Of a DNA stretch of 64,000 nucleotides, positions 42,876 through 50,887 are shown piece by piece. Under the pieces are notes generated by a model, which did not search any database, had not been told where the DNA came from, and saw only the letters and a program-made list of their open reading frames with translations. The stretch is from JANOBD01 sp031411495 (GTDB lineage Bacteria > Planctomycetota > Phycisphaerae > Tepidisphaerales > Tepidisphaeraceae): assembly GCA_031411495.1 (NCBI GenBank), contig JANOBD010000168.1, positions 1 through 64,000 of the forward strand, in the 5' to 3' direction. Numbering within the stretch: the first letter of the stretch is position 1; each line of letters begins with the position of its first letter. The position numbers were made by a program, and so were the translations under genes.

Positions 42876-43510
42876 GGCTGGGCCGTCGGTTGGGTGGCGG
42901 CCGCCTTGCGGCGCGGCCACTCCTGCCGGCCCTGTTCGCGTTCGGTGCGCAGCTGTTCGAGCTCGTCGCTCGCGAAGATGATCCCCGCCGCGTGCATCCG
43001 GTCCAGATCATCGCGGGAGAAGCGACCCGACGGCGTCGGGCCACTGCTTACAGCCTGCAGTTCCGGCGGCAACTCGGCGCACGTCTGTGTCCCGGCCACA
43101 ACGTCGCGGTCGTCGGCTTTGAGAATCAGCCAGCGGGTCTGGATATCGTTCTGCGACGCAAAGCAGAGCGGCCACACGATGTTGCCAACGCGAAGCGAAT
43201 ACGAGAGCGCGACCGATCGCCCGTCCTCGGCGATCCGCACCATGGGACGCGATCGGGCATACATCATGAAAAGGCCGTTCGACGCGGAAGATTGATGTGT
43301 GTCGTCGTCGGCGATCTGCGCGTTGGCCGCGAGGATGGCGTCGACAAGCGGGGTCTTGCCCGGCTCGATCGGCTTGTGTCTGCCGACGATCGCTTCGGGT
43401 CGACGCTTGTTGTTCGACTGGAGCGCGCGGGTCGCCGGGATGTAAATACAGCCGATCAGACTCATCACGCCGACGCCGACGAGAACGAGCGGGAGAATCG
43501 ATCGGCGCAT
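42872..43510 (-). CDS. Lipoprotein encoded after lgt
   Basis: A 212-residue lipoprotein. The ATG at 43508-43510 starts MRRSILPLVLVGVGV and the lipobox is SLIGC at about residue 21. The gene start lies inside the 3' end of lgt (overlap of 46 bases). The mature part (about 22-212) has no recognised domain; it contains SRFSRDDLDRMHAAG-type helices near the end and a Thr/Pro tail. Encoding a substrate directly after its own lipid-transferase is suggestive, but most lipoprotein genes are not so placed. Confidence 0.8.
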   Translation of the reverse strand: MRRSILPLVLVGVGVMSLIGCIYIPATRALQSNNKRRPEAIVGRHKPIEPGKTPLVDAILAANAQIADDDTHQSSASNGLFMMYARSRPMVRIAEDGRSVALSYSLRVGNIVWPLCFASQNDIQTRWLILKADDRDVVAGTQTCAELPPELQAVSSGPTPSGRFSRDDLDRMHAAGIIFASDELEQLRTEREQGRQEWPRRKAAATQPTAQP

Positions 43511-44322
43511 CGCCGGGCGAGCACGAGTTGGATGATGCATACGACCGCCCCGATCAGAGATGCGATCTGGATCGCGCTGAAACCCGCGTACGACTTCGGG
43601 CTCGGCTTGATCCATTCTACCGCGAAGCGAAACAGCAGGTAGGCGGCGAGGAACAGGCGGAAGAGATTCCCGGTTGGGTGGCGCAGATTTCCGGTTCCCT
43701 CTCCCTCCGGGTGAGGGTTAGGGCTCGCAGGTAGGGATGAGGGCGGAGAGATGAGGGGTGAGGATTGCCATCGAATCATGATCGCGATGCCGAGCAGCAA
43801 CAGAAACACGATCTCGTACAACTGCGTCGGATGCCGGCGGACGCCGTCGCCGAAATCGACGCCCCATGGCAGCGACGTCGCGATGCCGTGGGTCATGTCC
43901 GCGAGCCCGGTGAGGAAGCAGCCGATCCGTCCGACGGCGATGCCGACGATCAGCGGCAGCACGTACGCATCTCCCGTGCGCGTATGGATATGTTGAAGCT
44001 TCTTGGCGATCTCGACGCCGATCCAGCCGCCCAGCAGCCCGCCGACGATCGTCTTGCCGGCGAGCATCGCCTGCGGGTCGGCGCGAAGGGACCAGTAGAG
44101 CTGTGGATGCTCGAGCCACGCGAGCAGTTTCGATCCGAAGAGCGCCCCGAAGATCGCCCCGACGAGTATCCACGCTATCTGATCCGGCGGGACCGACTCG
44201 GCCTTCTCACGCCGGCGCAAGAAAAGAAAGAGTTGAAATCCGAGCGAGTACGCGAGGACCTCAAAGAGCAGGTGCGCGGGGAGCGTGAGCCCGAATGGAT
44301 GGAAGACGACGGGGAACTGCAT
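43465..44322 (-). CDS. lgt: Prolipoprotein diacylglyceryl transferase Lgt (divergent, with insertion)
   Basis: Integral membrane enzyme that adds diacylglycerol to the lipobox Cys. The 285-residue product has the family core: GLTLPAHLLFEVLAY near the start, GGLLGGWIGVEIAKKL (near 94), the signature VGRIGCFLTG (near 130), and RHPTQLYE (near 163). Residues about 187-211 (PPSSLPASPNPHPEGEGTG region) are encoded by a repeat inserted in frame between membrane helices; family members lack this stretch. Five related or functionally linked genes follow on the same strand, tightly packed. The ATG reads as cat at 44320-44322. Confidence 0.9.
   Translation of the reverse strand: MQFPVVFHPFGLTLPAHLLFEVLAYSLGFQLFLFLRRREKAESVPPDQIAWILVGAIFGALFGSKLLAWLEHPQLYWSLRADPQAMLAGKTIVGGLLGGWIGVEIAKKLQHIHTRTGDAYVLPLIVGIAVGRIGCFLTGLADMTHGIATSLPWGVDFGDGVRRHPTQLYEIVFLLLLGIAIMIRWQSSPLISPPSSLPASPNPHPEGEGTGNLRHPTGNLFRLFLAAYLLFRFAVEWIKPSPKSYAGFSAIQIASLIGAVVCIIQLVLARRCADRFSRSFSSASA
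43692..43763. repeat. GGTGAGGGTTAGGG-type repeat inserted in frame in lgt
   Basis: On the plus strand the stretch reads CCCTCTCCCTCCGGGTGAGG, then GTTAGGG, a spacer, and GGGGTGAGG. This is the composition of a widely dispersed bacterial intergenic repeat. It is translated in frame within lgt as a Pro/Glu/Gly-rich loop (residues about 187-211). Exact ends cannot be set without an uninterrupted homologue. Confidence 0.7.
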
Positions 44323-44685
44323 CGGCCGTCATCTATAGTTCAAAATGTCGTGAACATGAATCGAGCGAATGGACACGAATCTTCATGATGCCTCGTCCCG
44401 ATGGTTGAAAGGGTCGCGAAGAGCAGACAATGGTCGCGAAGAACGAAGGAAGCGAAGGCGCGCGAAGGAAAATCACAAAACCAAGTGCCGCCGGTCATCA
44501 AAACGAACAGGCAACCCCGGCGTTTCTCTTCGCGAATCTTCACTTTCTTCGTTCTTCGCGACCATGCGCATGCGCCAGAAATTTCAGTCGGGCCCCGTTC
44601 ACGAAAATATCTGAATTGAATTCATTCGTTCTGATTCGATCAATTCATATCGATTCGTGTTCACGCCTTTCTCAAATCAGCGGTA
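44323..44685. other. Gene-free region between lgt and GlcG-like gene
   Basis: This 363-base stretch is almost wholly the nested inverted repeat at 44349-44665; no promoter for lgt was resolved. Short open frames in it follow the repeat and have no ribosome-binding site. Confidence 0.6.
44349..44665. repeat. Nested inverted-repeat element of about 317 bp
   Basis: Outer arms 44349-44364 and 44650-44665 match at 15 of 16 positions (CGTGAACAxGAATCGA). Inner arms 44431-44467 and 44528-44564 match at 33 of 37 positions (TGGTCGCGAAGAACGAAG and so on). Two stacked inverted repeats with different sequences make this the largest non-coding structure in the window. Confidence 0.8.
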
Positions 44686-45081
44686 TCAGTTCAGCGCTGC
44701 TGCGCCGGCTTCCGCGACGGTGTGGTCGTTCTCTACACTCGATCCGCTGACGCCGATTGCGCCGATGATCGTGCCGTCGGCATCCTTGAGCGGGATGCCG
44801 CCGGGGAAGCTGATCAGGCCGCCGTTGCTGACTTCGATATTATAGAGCGGCCCGCCCGGCTGGCTGAGCTTGCCGATCTCGCCGGTGTTCATGTCGAAGT
44901 AGCGGGCGGTCTTGGCCTTCCTGATGGCGATGTCGATCGAGCCGAGCCACGCGCCGTCCATACGGATGAACGCCTTGAGGTTTCCGCCGGCATCGACGAC
45001 GGCGATATCCATCTTCGTGCCGATCTCTTCGGCCTTCTTCATCGCGTTGGTCACGATTACGTACGCTTGATCGACGCTCAC
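44686..45081 (-). CDS. GlcG/HbpS-family protein, exported form with unclear start
   Basis: Domain of the GlcG/HbpS family (heme- or ligand-binding, formerly DUF336), about 131 residues in the part given here. It has AVVDAGGNLKAFIRMDGA, SIDIAIRKAKTA, GGIPLKDADGTIIGAIGVSG and a C-terminal AEAGAAAL. The first standard start in frame is the GTG at 45079-45081. However, the frame continues upstream with no stop to about 45244 and encodes a typical export signal (TRSRNLLLAVATITLSATL, then FGRAQ). No ATG, GTG or TTG occurs there, but an AGGGAG lies just before an ACG at 45211-45213 and a CTG lies at 45196-45198. The true product is probably exported. Confidence 0.8.
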   Translation of the reverse strand: MSVDQAYVIVTNAMKKAEEIGTKMDIAVVDAGGNLKAFIRMDGAWLGSIDIAIRKAKTARYFDMNTGEIGKLSQPGGPLYNIEVSNGGLISFPGGIPLKDADGTIIGAIGVSGSSVENDHTVAEAGAAALN

Positions 45082-45365
45082 GTCCTTGCTCGCGATCGGC
45101 GCCGCCTTGGGCGCATCCTGGGCCCTGCCGAATGCGAGATGAGACTGGCCAAGCCAGAGTGTCGCGGAAAGGGTGATCGTGGCAACGGCGAGAAGCAGAT
45201 TGCGTGAACGCGTAAGAACTCCCTGATAAACAAATGATCGCGCTCAACATCGAGCGGGTGCGCGATCGTAAAGAGGCGCGATCTGGAAAGCGAACGGAGG
45301 CGGGTGCGATCGATGCACCGGGTCGATTCAAGTGAGGTCGATCCAGCCAAAGAGGCATCCGGTTA

Positions 45366-45411
45366 GCCGCAACGCGAAGCGGAGCGCGCGAGCAGCGCTC
45401 CGCGCTGCGGC
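45366..45411 (-). terminator. GC-rich hairpin downstream of DinB gene
   Basis: An imperfect stem (45366-45387 with 45395-45411, GCCGCAACGCGAAGCGGAGC region against GCGCTCCGCGCTGCGGC) about 20 bases past the DinB stop. No clean U-tract. Confidence 0.45.
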
Positions 45412-45428
45412 CAAACCGCGAGTCGTTT

Positions 45429-45923
45429 CTAAAACAAGACCTTCTTCCCCAGCTTGCGCCTTATCACGCTGAACTGCCCGGCGTGCATGATCGTGTGGTC
45501 GCTGGCCATCTGAAACATCTTGCCGAACGTGGGCGCGAAGTCTCTCACCTGGCCGGTCGTCGGCTTGTCGAGATCCGCATCCTTGAGCTTGCCGAGCTCG
45601 GCGATGGTCACCGCGCGTACATCGGCGAGCAGCTTCAGGTAATGCTCTTTGGTGAGGAAGTGTTTCGGATCATCGTCGCCGACGCCCTTCGGGCCGTGCT
45701 GATCGAGAAAGCCCGGCGGCAGTTCCGGGTACTTCACATCGGGAAACTGGCTCTTGACGAAGAAGATGTCACCGCCGATGACGTTGCCGATCTGCCACGC
45801 GGCATGGTTGGCGCCATTGCAGGGCCGGACCATCAGGTCGGCATCGGAAAAGTCGGCCACGAACATGCCGAGCAGACCCTTGGTTCCTTCGAGAGCGGAT
45901 TGGATCGCCTGTACACCGTTCAT
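45429..45923 (-). CDS. DinB-superfamily protein
   Basis: A 164-residue DinB-type four-helix protein, the second in the window. The metal-ligand pattern is ANHAAWQIGNVIGGD (near 38-52) with a C-terminal HTIMHAGQFSVIRR (near 144-157). Thiol S-transferase or damage-response roles are known in the family; nothing here points to a substrate. The ATG is preceded by AAGGAG at 7 bases. A GC-rich hairpin follows the gene. Confidence 0.88.
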   Translation of the reverse strand: MNGVQAIQSALEGTKGLLGMFVADFSDADLMVRPCNGANHAAWQIGNVIGGDIFFVKSQFPDVKYPELPPGFLDQHGPKGVGDDDPKHFLTKEHYLKLLADVRAVTIAELGKLKDADLDKPTTGQVRDFAPTFGKMFQMASDHTIMHAGQFSVIRRKLGKKVLF

Positions 45924-46123
45924 TCATCGTCTCCTTGTTGAAATGCTTGTCATCGTGAATGAGATCCGCCCGCCGATCAATAGCCGGGCCGGTTCATGTC
46001 GGAATCAATCGTATAAAATCGAAGCCCAAGGCTCGCGCTTTATCGATCGCCGGCGAACCTGTAATCTCGCCGGACTCGGTAATCAGAGGTCAGAGGCCAG
46101 AAGAATTTCGGAGTGCAAACATC

Positions 46124-47818
46124 ATGAGCGGCAACAACAAATCAAACCCGAATCAACGCCCTAAGTCCTCGATCGTCACCGACGGCCCCAGCCGTGCCCC
46201 ACAGCGCGCCTTCTTCCGCGCGATGGGCCTGACCGATGAAGAGATCTACAAGCCGTGGGTCGGCATCGCCTCGACCTGGAACGAAGCGACGCCCTGCAAC
46301 ACCACGCTGGATCGTCAGGCCAAGGCGGCGCGGAAGGGCGTTATCGAGGCCGGCGGCAACCCGCGCGAGTTCGTGACCATCGCGGTCAGTGACGGCATCG
46401 GCATGGGCCACGAAGGGATGAAGGCCTCGCTCGTCTCGCGCGAAGTGATCGCCGATTCCATCGAACTCATGATGCACGCGCACGGCTACGACGCGCTCGT
46501 CGGCCTCGCCGGCTGCGACAAGTCGCTGCCCGGCACGCTCATGGCCATGGCGCGGATGAACCTGCCGAGCGTGTTTGTCTACGGCGGGACGATCATGCCC
46601 GGCAAGTTCAAAGGCAAGGACGTCACCATCGTCGACGTCTACGAAGGCGTCGGCGCCCACGCCGCGGGGAAGATGACCGATGCCGAGCTGCACGAACTCG
46701 AATGCTCCGCCTGTCCGAGCGCCGGCAGTTGTGGCGGGCAGTTCACCGCCAACACGATGGCCTGCGTCGCCGAGGCGCTCGGCATGGCGCTGCCCGGCAG
46801 TGGCTCTCCTCCGGCGATCGATACATCTCGCGATGAAGGGTGCCGCCAGGCCGGCATCGCGGTAATGAATCTCGTGAAGCTGGGATTGAAGTCCCGCGAT
46901 TTCATCACGAAGAAGGCCCTCGAAAACGCCGCCGCCATCGCCGCCTGCACCGGCGGCTCCACCAACATCTTCCTTCACCTCCCGGCGATCGCGCACGAAG
47001 CCGGGCTCGAGTTCAGCCTCGATGAGATCGAGGCCGTCTGCCACCGCTCGCCGCACTTCGTCGACCTCATGCCTGGCGGGAAGTACACCGCCTACGACGT
47101 CTACCAGGTCGGCGGCATCCCCGTCATTCTCAAGGCGATGCTCGAAGGCGGGCTGCTCCACGGCGATTGCCTCACCGTCACCGGCAAAACCCACGCGGAG
47201 AACCTGAAGGACATCAAAGTGCCCGGCAAGGAGCAGGATGTGCTCAAGCCGGTCTCCAGCCCCATCCGCGCCACCGGCGGCCTCAAACTGCTCCGCGGAA
47301 ACTTCGCGCCGGAGGGCGCGGTCATCAAAGTCGCGGGACTGAAGAAGCTCCAGCACAAGGGCCCCGCGCGCTGCTTCGACGGCGAAGAGGCGTGCATGGC
47401 CGCCGTGCAGGCGCAGGAAATCAGGAAGGGCGACGTGGTGGTCATCCGCTACGAGGGCCCCAAGGGCGGCCCGGGCATGCGCGAGATGCTCGCCGTCACC
47501 GCGGCGATCGTTGGCCAAGGCCACGGGTACGATGTCTGTCTCATCACGGATGGCCGGTTCAGCGGCGGGACGCGCGGCCTCTGCATCGGCCACGTCGGGC
47601 CCGAGGCGCAGGTCGGCGGGCCGATCGCGCTCGTGCAGGATGGCGACACGATCTCCGTCGACGCCGATGCCGGCACGATCACGCTCGAAGTCGGTAAGGA
47701 AGAACTCGAACGAAGAAAAGCCCAGTGGAAGCCGCGCGACAACGGCTACCCCCGCGGCGTGCTCGCCAAGTACGCCAAGCTCGTCGGCCCGGCGGGGAAG
47801 GGCGCGGTGACCCATTGA
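46124..47818 (+). CDS. ilvD: Dihydroxy-acid dehydratase
   Basis: Fe-S enzyme of valine, leucine and isoleucine synthesis. The 564-residue product has the three cluster-ligand Cys in normal contexts: TPCN (C58), AGCDKSLPG (C131) and GSCGGQFTANTM (C203). The C-terminal signatures (TDGRFSGGTRG, GHVGPEA) are intact. The ATG at 46124 starts MSGNNKSNPNQRPKSS, and a TATAAA-like box sits at 46012. The next gene starts on the ilvD stop. Only ilvD is present here, not the rest of the ilv pathway. Confidence 0.97.
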   Translation: MSGNNKSNPNQRPKSSIVTDGPSRAPQRAFFRAMGLTDEEIYKPWVGIASTWNEATPCNTTLDRQAKAARKGVIEAGGNPREFVTIAVSDGIGMGHEGMKASLVSREVIADSIELMMHAHGYDALVGLAGCDKSLPGTLMAMARMNLPSVFVYGGTIMPGKFKGKDVTIVDVYEGVGAHAAGKMTDAELHELECSACPSAGSCGGQFTANTMACVAEALGMALPGSGSPPAIDTSRDEGCRQAGIAVMNLVKLGLKSRDFITKKALENAAAIAACTGGSTNIFLHLPAIAHEAGLEFSLDEIEAVCHRSPHFVDLMPGGKYTAYDVYQVGGIPVILKAMLEGGLLHGDCLTVTGKTHAENLKDIKVPGKEQDVLKPVSSPIRATGGLKLLRGNFAPEGAVIKVAGLKKLQHKGPARCFDGEEACMAAVQAQEIRKGDVVVIRYEGPKGGPGMREMLAVTAAIVGQGHGYDVCLITDGRFSGGTRGLCIGHVGPEAQVGGPIALVQDGDTISVDADAGTITLEVGKEELERRKAQWKPRDNGYPRGVLAKYAKLVGPAGKGAVTH

Positions 47819-48486
47819 TCAGGAACCTTCCGGCGATCCTCATCAGCACGGGCTTAATCGTATTGGTGTCGATCAACAACGAATCGACTCTGGCAGCAGA
47901 TGTCGCGACGACTCGTCCGGCGACTCGCCCCGCGACGCGTCCGGCCCAAGCGACGGAAGCGGACGCCAGAGCACTCGTCGAAAAACTCTACGCCGACATG
48001 GCGCAGAACCCGCGAGATGCGTATCTGGCCCATTGGGATTTTCGCAGCCATTGCGAACGTGCGCTGGGCGCGACATGGTATTCGTTGACCGAGGCGCAGC
48101 GCGAGCGCATGGCGAAGGCCGATCTGAACTTCATCGTCGCGCCCCTCGAAGCCGAATCGCTTCGCGGCGTGGTGAACAAGCTGAAGTTTGAAATCAAATC
48201 CACGAAGGACGTATCCGCGGTGCAGGCCGAGAACCGGACGGCGTTCATGGTGCAGACGAAGTTGACCATTCCGAACACTGGCAAAGAGTATGAGACGACA
48301 TTCCTGATCATGCCCACGAGCAAAGGATTGAAGATCGTCGACTCCTTCAGCGACACCGCGCCCAGCGTTCAGATGGTCATCGCGCAGCTTTGGGTCGACG
48401 CGACGAAACGAAAGGCCGATCCGGTCGAGTCGTTCGAGCGGTTCGTGGCGGGCATTCGGAAATACCTGCTCGCGCCGGAGATGTGA
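47815..48486 (+). CDS. Secreted MlaC-like protein
   Basis: A 223-residue exported protein. The TTG at 47815 is the only start that gives a proper signal peptide (IRNLPAILISTGLIVLVSI) and overlaps the ilvD stop (TTGA), implying coupling. Residues about 26-45 form a TRPA-repeat linker; the rest resembles the MlaC/Ttg2D phospholipid-carrier fold (YADMAQNPRDAYLAHW, IMPTSKGLKIVDSF, PVESFERFVAGIRKYL), but the similarity is weak. The usual Mla ABC genes are not nearby. Confidence 0.7.
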   Translation: MIRNLPAILISTGLIVLVSINNESTLAADVATTRPATRPATRPAQATEADARALVEKLYADMAQNPRDAYLAHWDFRSHCERALGATWYSLTEAQRERMAKADLNFIVAPLEAESLRGVVNKLKFEIKSTKDVSAVQAENRTAFMVQTKLTIPNTGKEYETTFLIMPTSKGLKIVDSFSDTAPSVQMVIAQLWVDATKRKADPVESFERFVAGIRKYLLAPEM

Positions 48487-49036
48487 CCTGGAAGCGAGTC
48501 GGAGCCTGTTGGCGGGCGACAGCGTTTCGTGCGCGAAGCGGTGCGAGCAAAGGCGGCGGGAATCGTTGGTGAACTTCGAGCGCGTGCACGATTCGTTGAC
48601 GGACCGCAAAGGCGAGTACGAATCCGCCCAAATCTCCGCTCACATTCGCGTTTTGATCGGCTCGGCTTCAAACGCCTTTGGGACAGGCCGTTACCAATTC
48701 TCATCCCGCCTCGCGCGCTGCGCCGAAGCGCGTTTTCGCGCAGCGCGAAGGGACATTGGAAGCGCTCATTGAAATGTGAATACGCGAGGCGACTCGACGG
48801 GCACATTCAAATGCCCGCGGTGACCCACAATGACCCACTTCGGAGCGGTTTCGGGTGCCGAGCTTATCGCGCAGCGCATTCGAGTCGGCGTCAACCTGCG
48901 TTTGCGATGGTGGCCCTGGCGGACATCGCCTTTTACGGTTGCCGGGGAAGAGGGTTTCGGGTCTGATCGGCCGCTCCCAGGATTCTTCGACGCACATGCT
49001 TCGATTCCATCCGCTCCCACGCCAGAGGATGACGCC
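48487..49036. other. Gene-free region before the M28 peptidase
   Basis: This 550-base stretch contains the second copy of the 160-bp repeat (48715-48877). Frames open through it do not look coding. No terminator with a U-tract was seen after the MlaC-like gene. Confidence 0.55.
48715..48877. repeat. 160-bp dispersed repeat, copy B
   Basis: It begins with GCGCTGCGC (48715-48723)-N14-GCGCAGCGC (48738-48746) and ends with the core 48812-48877 (GGTGCCGAGCTT, then CGCGCAGCGC). The core aligns with copy A at 20761-20827: shared blocks include TGCCC, GTxACCCA, AATGxCCCA and GGTGCCxAGCTT. Confidence 0.75.
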
Positions 49037-50887
49037 ATGACACGACCCGGCCGCGCTGTTGCTGTAACTCTCACCTTTCTGGCCGGGTGTGCGTCCCGCT
49101 CACCGACGAACAGGCCGGCACCCACGGTTCAGCCAACCACACACGCGACGGCACAGGCGATCGATCCCGTCATCGCGCAGATCCGCATCGAAGGACTGGA
49201 ACATTCGCAGGTGATGGACACGCTCGACTACCTGACGAATGTGATCGGCCAGCGGCTCACCGCCTCCCCGAGCCAGAAGCGGGCGGCCGACTGGACGCGC
49301 GACCAGCTTGCGTCCTGGGGTCTCTCCAACGCGCATCTCGAACCGTGGGGGCCGTTCGGGCGCGGGTGGTCGGTCGATCGCTATTCGCTGCAGGTGACCG
49401 AGCCGGCGTTCTTCGTGCCGATCGCGTATCCCCGCGCCTGGTCACCGGGCTTTTCGGGCAAAGGCGTGGAGATCGTCTACCTCGACGCGCAGGAGGGTTC
49501 GGAGCTTGAAGCGTACAAGGGAAAGCTGGAAGGGAAGATCGTCCTGATCGGGCTGCCGCGGGAGGTGGAAGCGCACTTCGAGCCGCTCGCAAAGCGACTC
49601 ACGGATGACGAGCTTCAAAAGCTCGCCGACTTCAAACCCGAAGCGGCGGACCCATCGGCACGCGGCCGACGCCGCGGATCGGATGCGGCGACCGCCCCGG
49701 CAACCACTTCAACCACGAGCCCGGCGACGTCGCCGGCCGATGAGCTTCTCACCGCGACCACCAGGCCGACGACGCGACGCCGCGTCGCGACAACGGCGCC
49801 GGTCGACCCGCGCGATGACCCGATGTTGCTCCGCAAGATCGCCTTCGCCGCCGAGGAGAAGGCGGCCGTCCTCGTCACCGGTTCATCCAAGGGCGATGGC
49901 GGCACGATGTTCGTCCAGCAGGCCGCCGTGCCCGGCGATCCGCCGCGCGGCTCGCCCGGCGCGACGACCCGCCCGCGCGTCTGGGCGGATGATGCCCCGG
50001 CCATCCCGCCGCAGCTGATGATGGCCAGCGAAGACTACAACCGCCTGATCCGCATCGCCGAGCGCGGCATCACGATCAAGGCCGACATCGACATCGTCAC
50101 CACCGAGCACGGCAAGAGCATCAAGCCGGAGAACGTCGTCGCCGAGATTCCCGGCACCGATCTCGCGGACGAAGTGGTGATGGTCGGCGCGCACCTCGAC
50201 TCGTGGCACAGCGGAACCGGCGCGACCGACAACGGCATCGGCAGCGCCTGCGCGATGGAAGCGATCCGCATCCTCAAGGCGCTGGATCTCAAGCCGCGTC
50301 GGACGATTCGTGTGGCGCTCTGGACCGGCGAAGAGCAGGGCATCTTCGGATCCGAAGCGTACGTGAAGGAACACTTCGGTTACGTGCCGAAGGATGAACC
50401 GGCGACACAGCCGTCCACGCAGTCCACCACGCAGCCTTTGTCGGCGCCGACGACGCGGCCTTCGCCAACGACACGCCCCGTCAAACAGCTCGTGAAGGGT
50501 CCGGAGTACGAGAAGCTGAGCGCCTACTTCAACCTCGACTATGGCGCCGGAAAGATCCGCGGCATCTACGCACAGGGGAATGCGGCGGCAGTTCCATTCT
50601 TCCGCGCGTGGCTCAGACCCTTCGCCGACCTCGACGCGAAAACGATCACCCTCCAGAACGCCGGCGGCACCGATCATCTGTCGTTCGACGCGGTGGGGCT
50701 GCCGGGCTTCCAGTTCATCCAGGATTCGATCGAGTACGGCACGCGCACCCACCATTCGAACATGGACGTCTTCGACCGCATCCCCGCGAACGACGCGAAA
50801 CAGGCGTCGACGATCATGGCGGCATTCCTGTGGGACGCGGCGAATCTGCCGGAACGATTCCCGCGGAAGCCGTTCGAGGCGAAGTAG
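49037..50887 (+). CDS. M28-family zinc metallopeptidase lipoprotein
   Basis: Secreted aminopeptidase-like enzyme, 616 residues. The ATG at 49037 is preceded by AGAGG, and the signal ends in a lipobox (LAGC near residue 16). A PA-like insert (about 90-330) contains Thr/Pro linkers (TTRPTTRRR type). The M28 zinc ligands are visible as HLDSWHSGTGATDNG (near 380), TGEEQG (near 427) and THHSNMDVF near the C-terminus. It is followed, after 55 bases, by the 21-bp repeat array. Likely role is peptide scavenging at the cell surface. Confidence 0.88.
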   Translation: MTRPGRAVAVTLTFLAGCASRSPTNRPAPTVQPTTHATAQAIDPVIAQIRIEGLEHSQVMDTLDYLTNVIGQRLTASPSQKRAADWTRDQLASWGLSNAHLEPWGPFGRGWSVDRYSLQVTEPAFFVPIAYPRAWSPGFSGKGVEIVYLDAQEGSELEAYKGKLEGKIVLIGLPREVEAHFEPLAKRLTDDELQKLADFKPEAADPSARGRRRGSDAATAPATTSTTSPATSPADELLTATTRPTTRRRVATTAPVDPRDDPMLLRKIAFAAEEKAAVLVTGSSKGDGGTMFVQQAAVPGDPPRGSPGATTRPRVWADDAPAIPPQLMMASEDYNRLIRIAERGITIKADIDIVTTEHGKSIKPENVVAEIPGTDLADEVVMVGAHLDSWHSGTGATDNGIGSACAMEAIRILKALDLKPRRTIRVALWTGEEQGIFGSEAYVKEHFGYVPKDEPATQPSTQSTTQPLSAPTTRPSPTTRPVKQLVKGPEYEKLSAYFNLDYGAGKIRGIYAQGNAAAVPFFRAWLRPFADLDAKTITLQNAGGTDHLSFDAVGLPGFQFIQDSIEYGTRTHHSNMDVFDRIPANDAKQASTIMAAFLWDAANLPERFPRKPFEAK

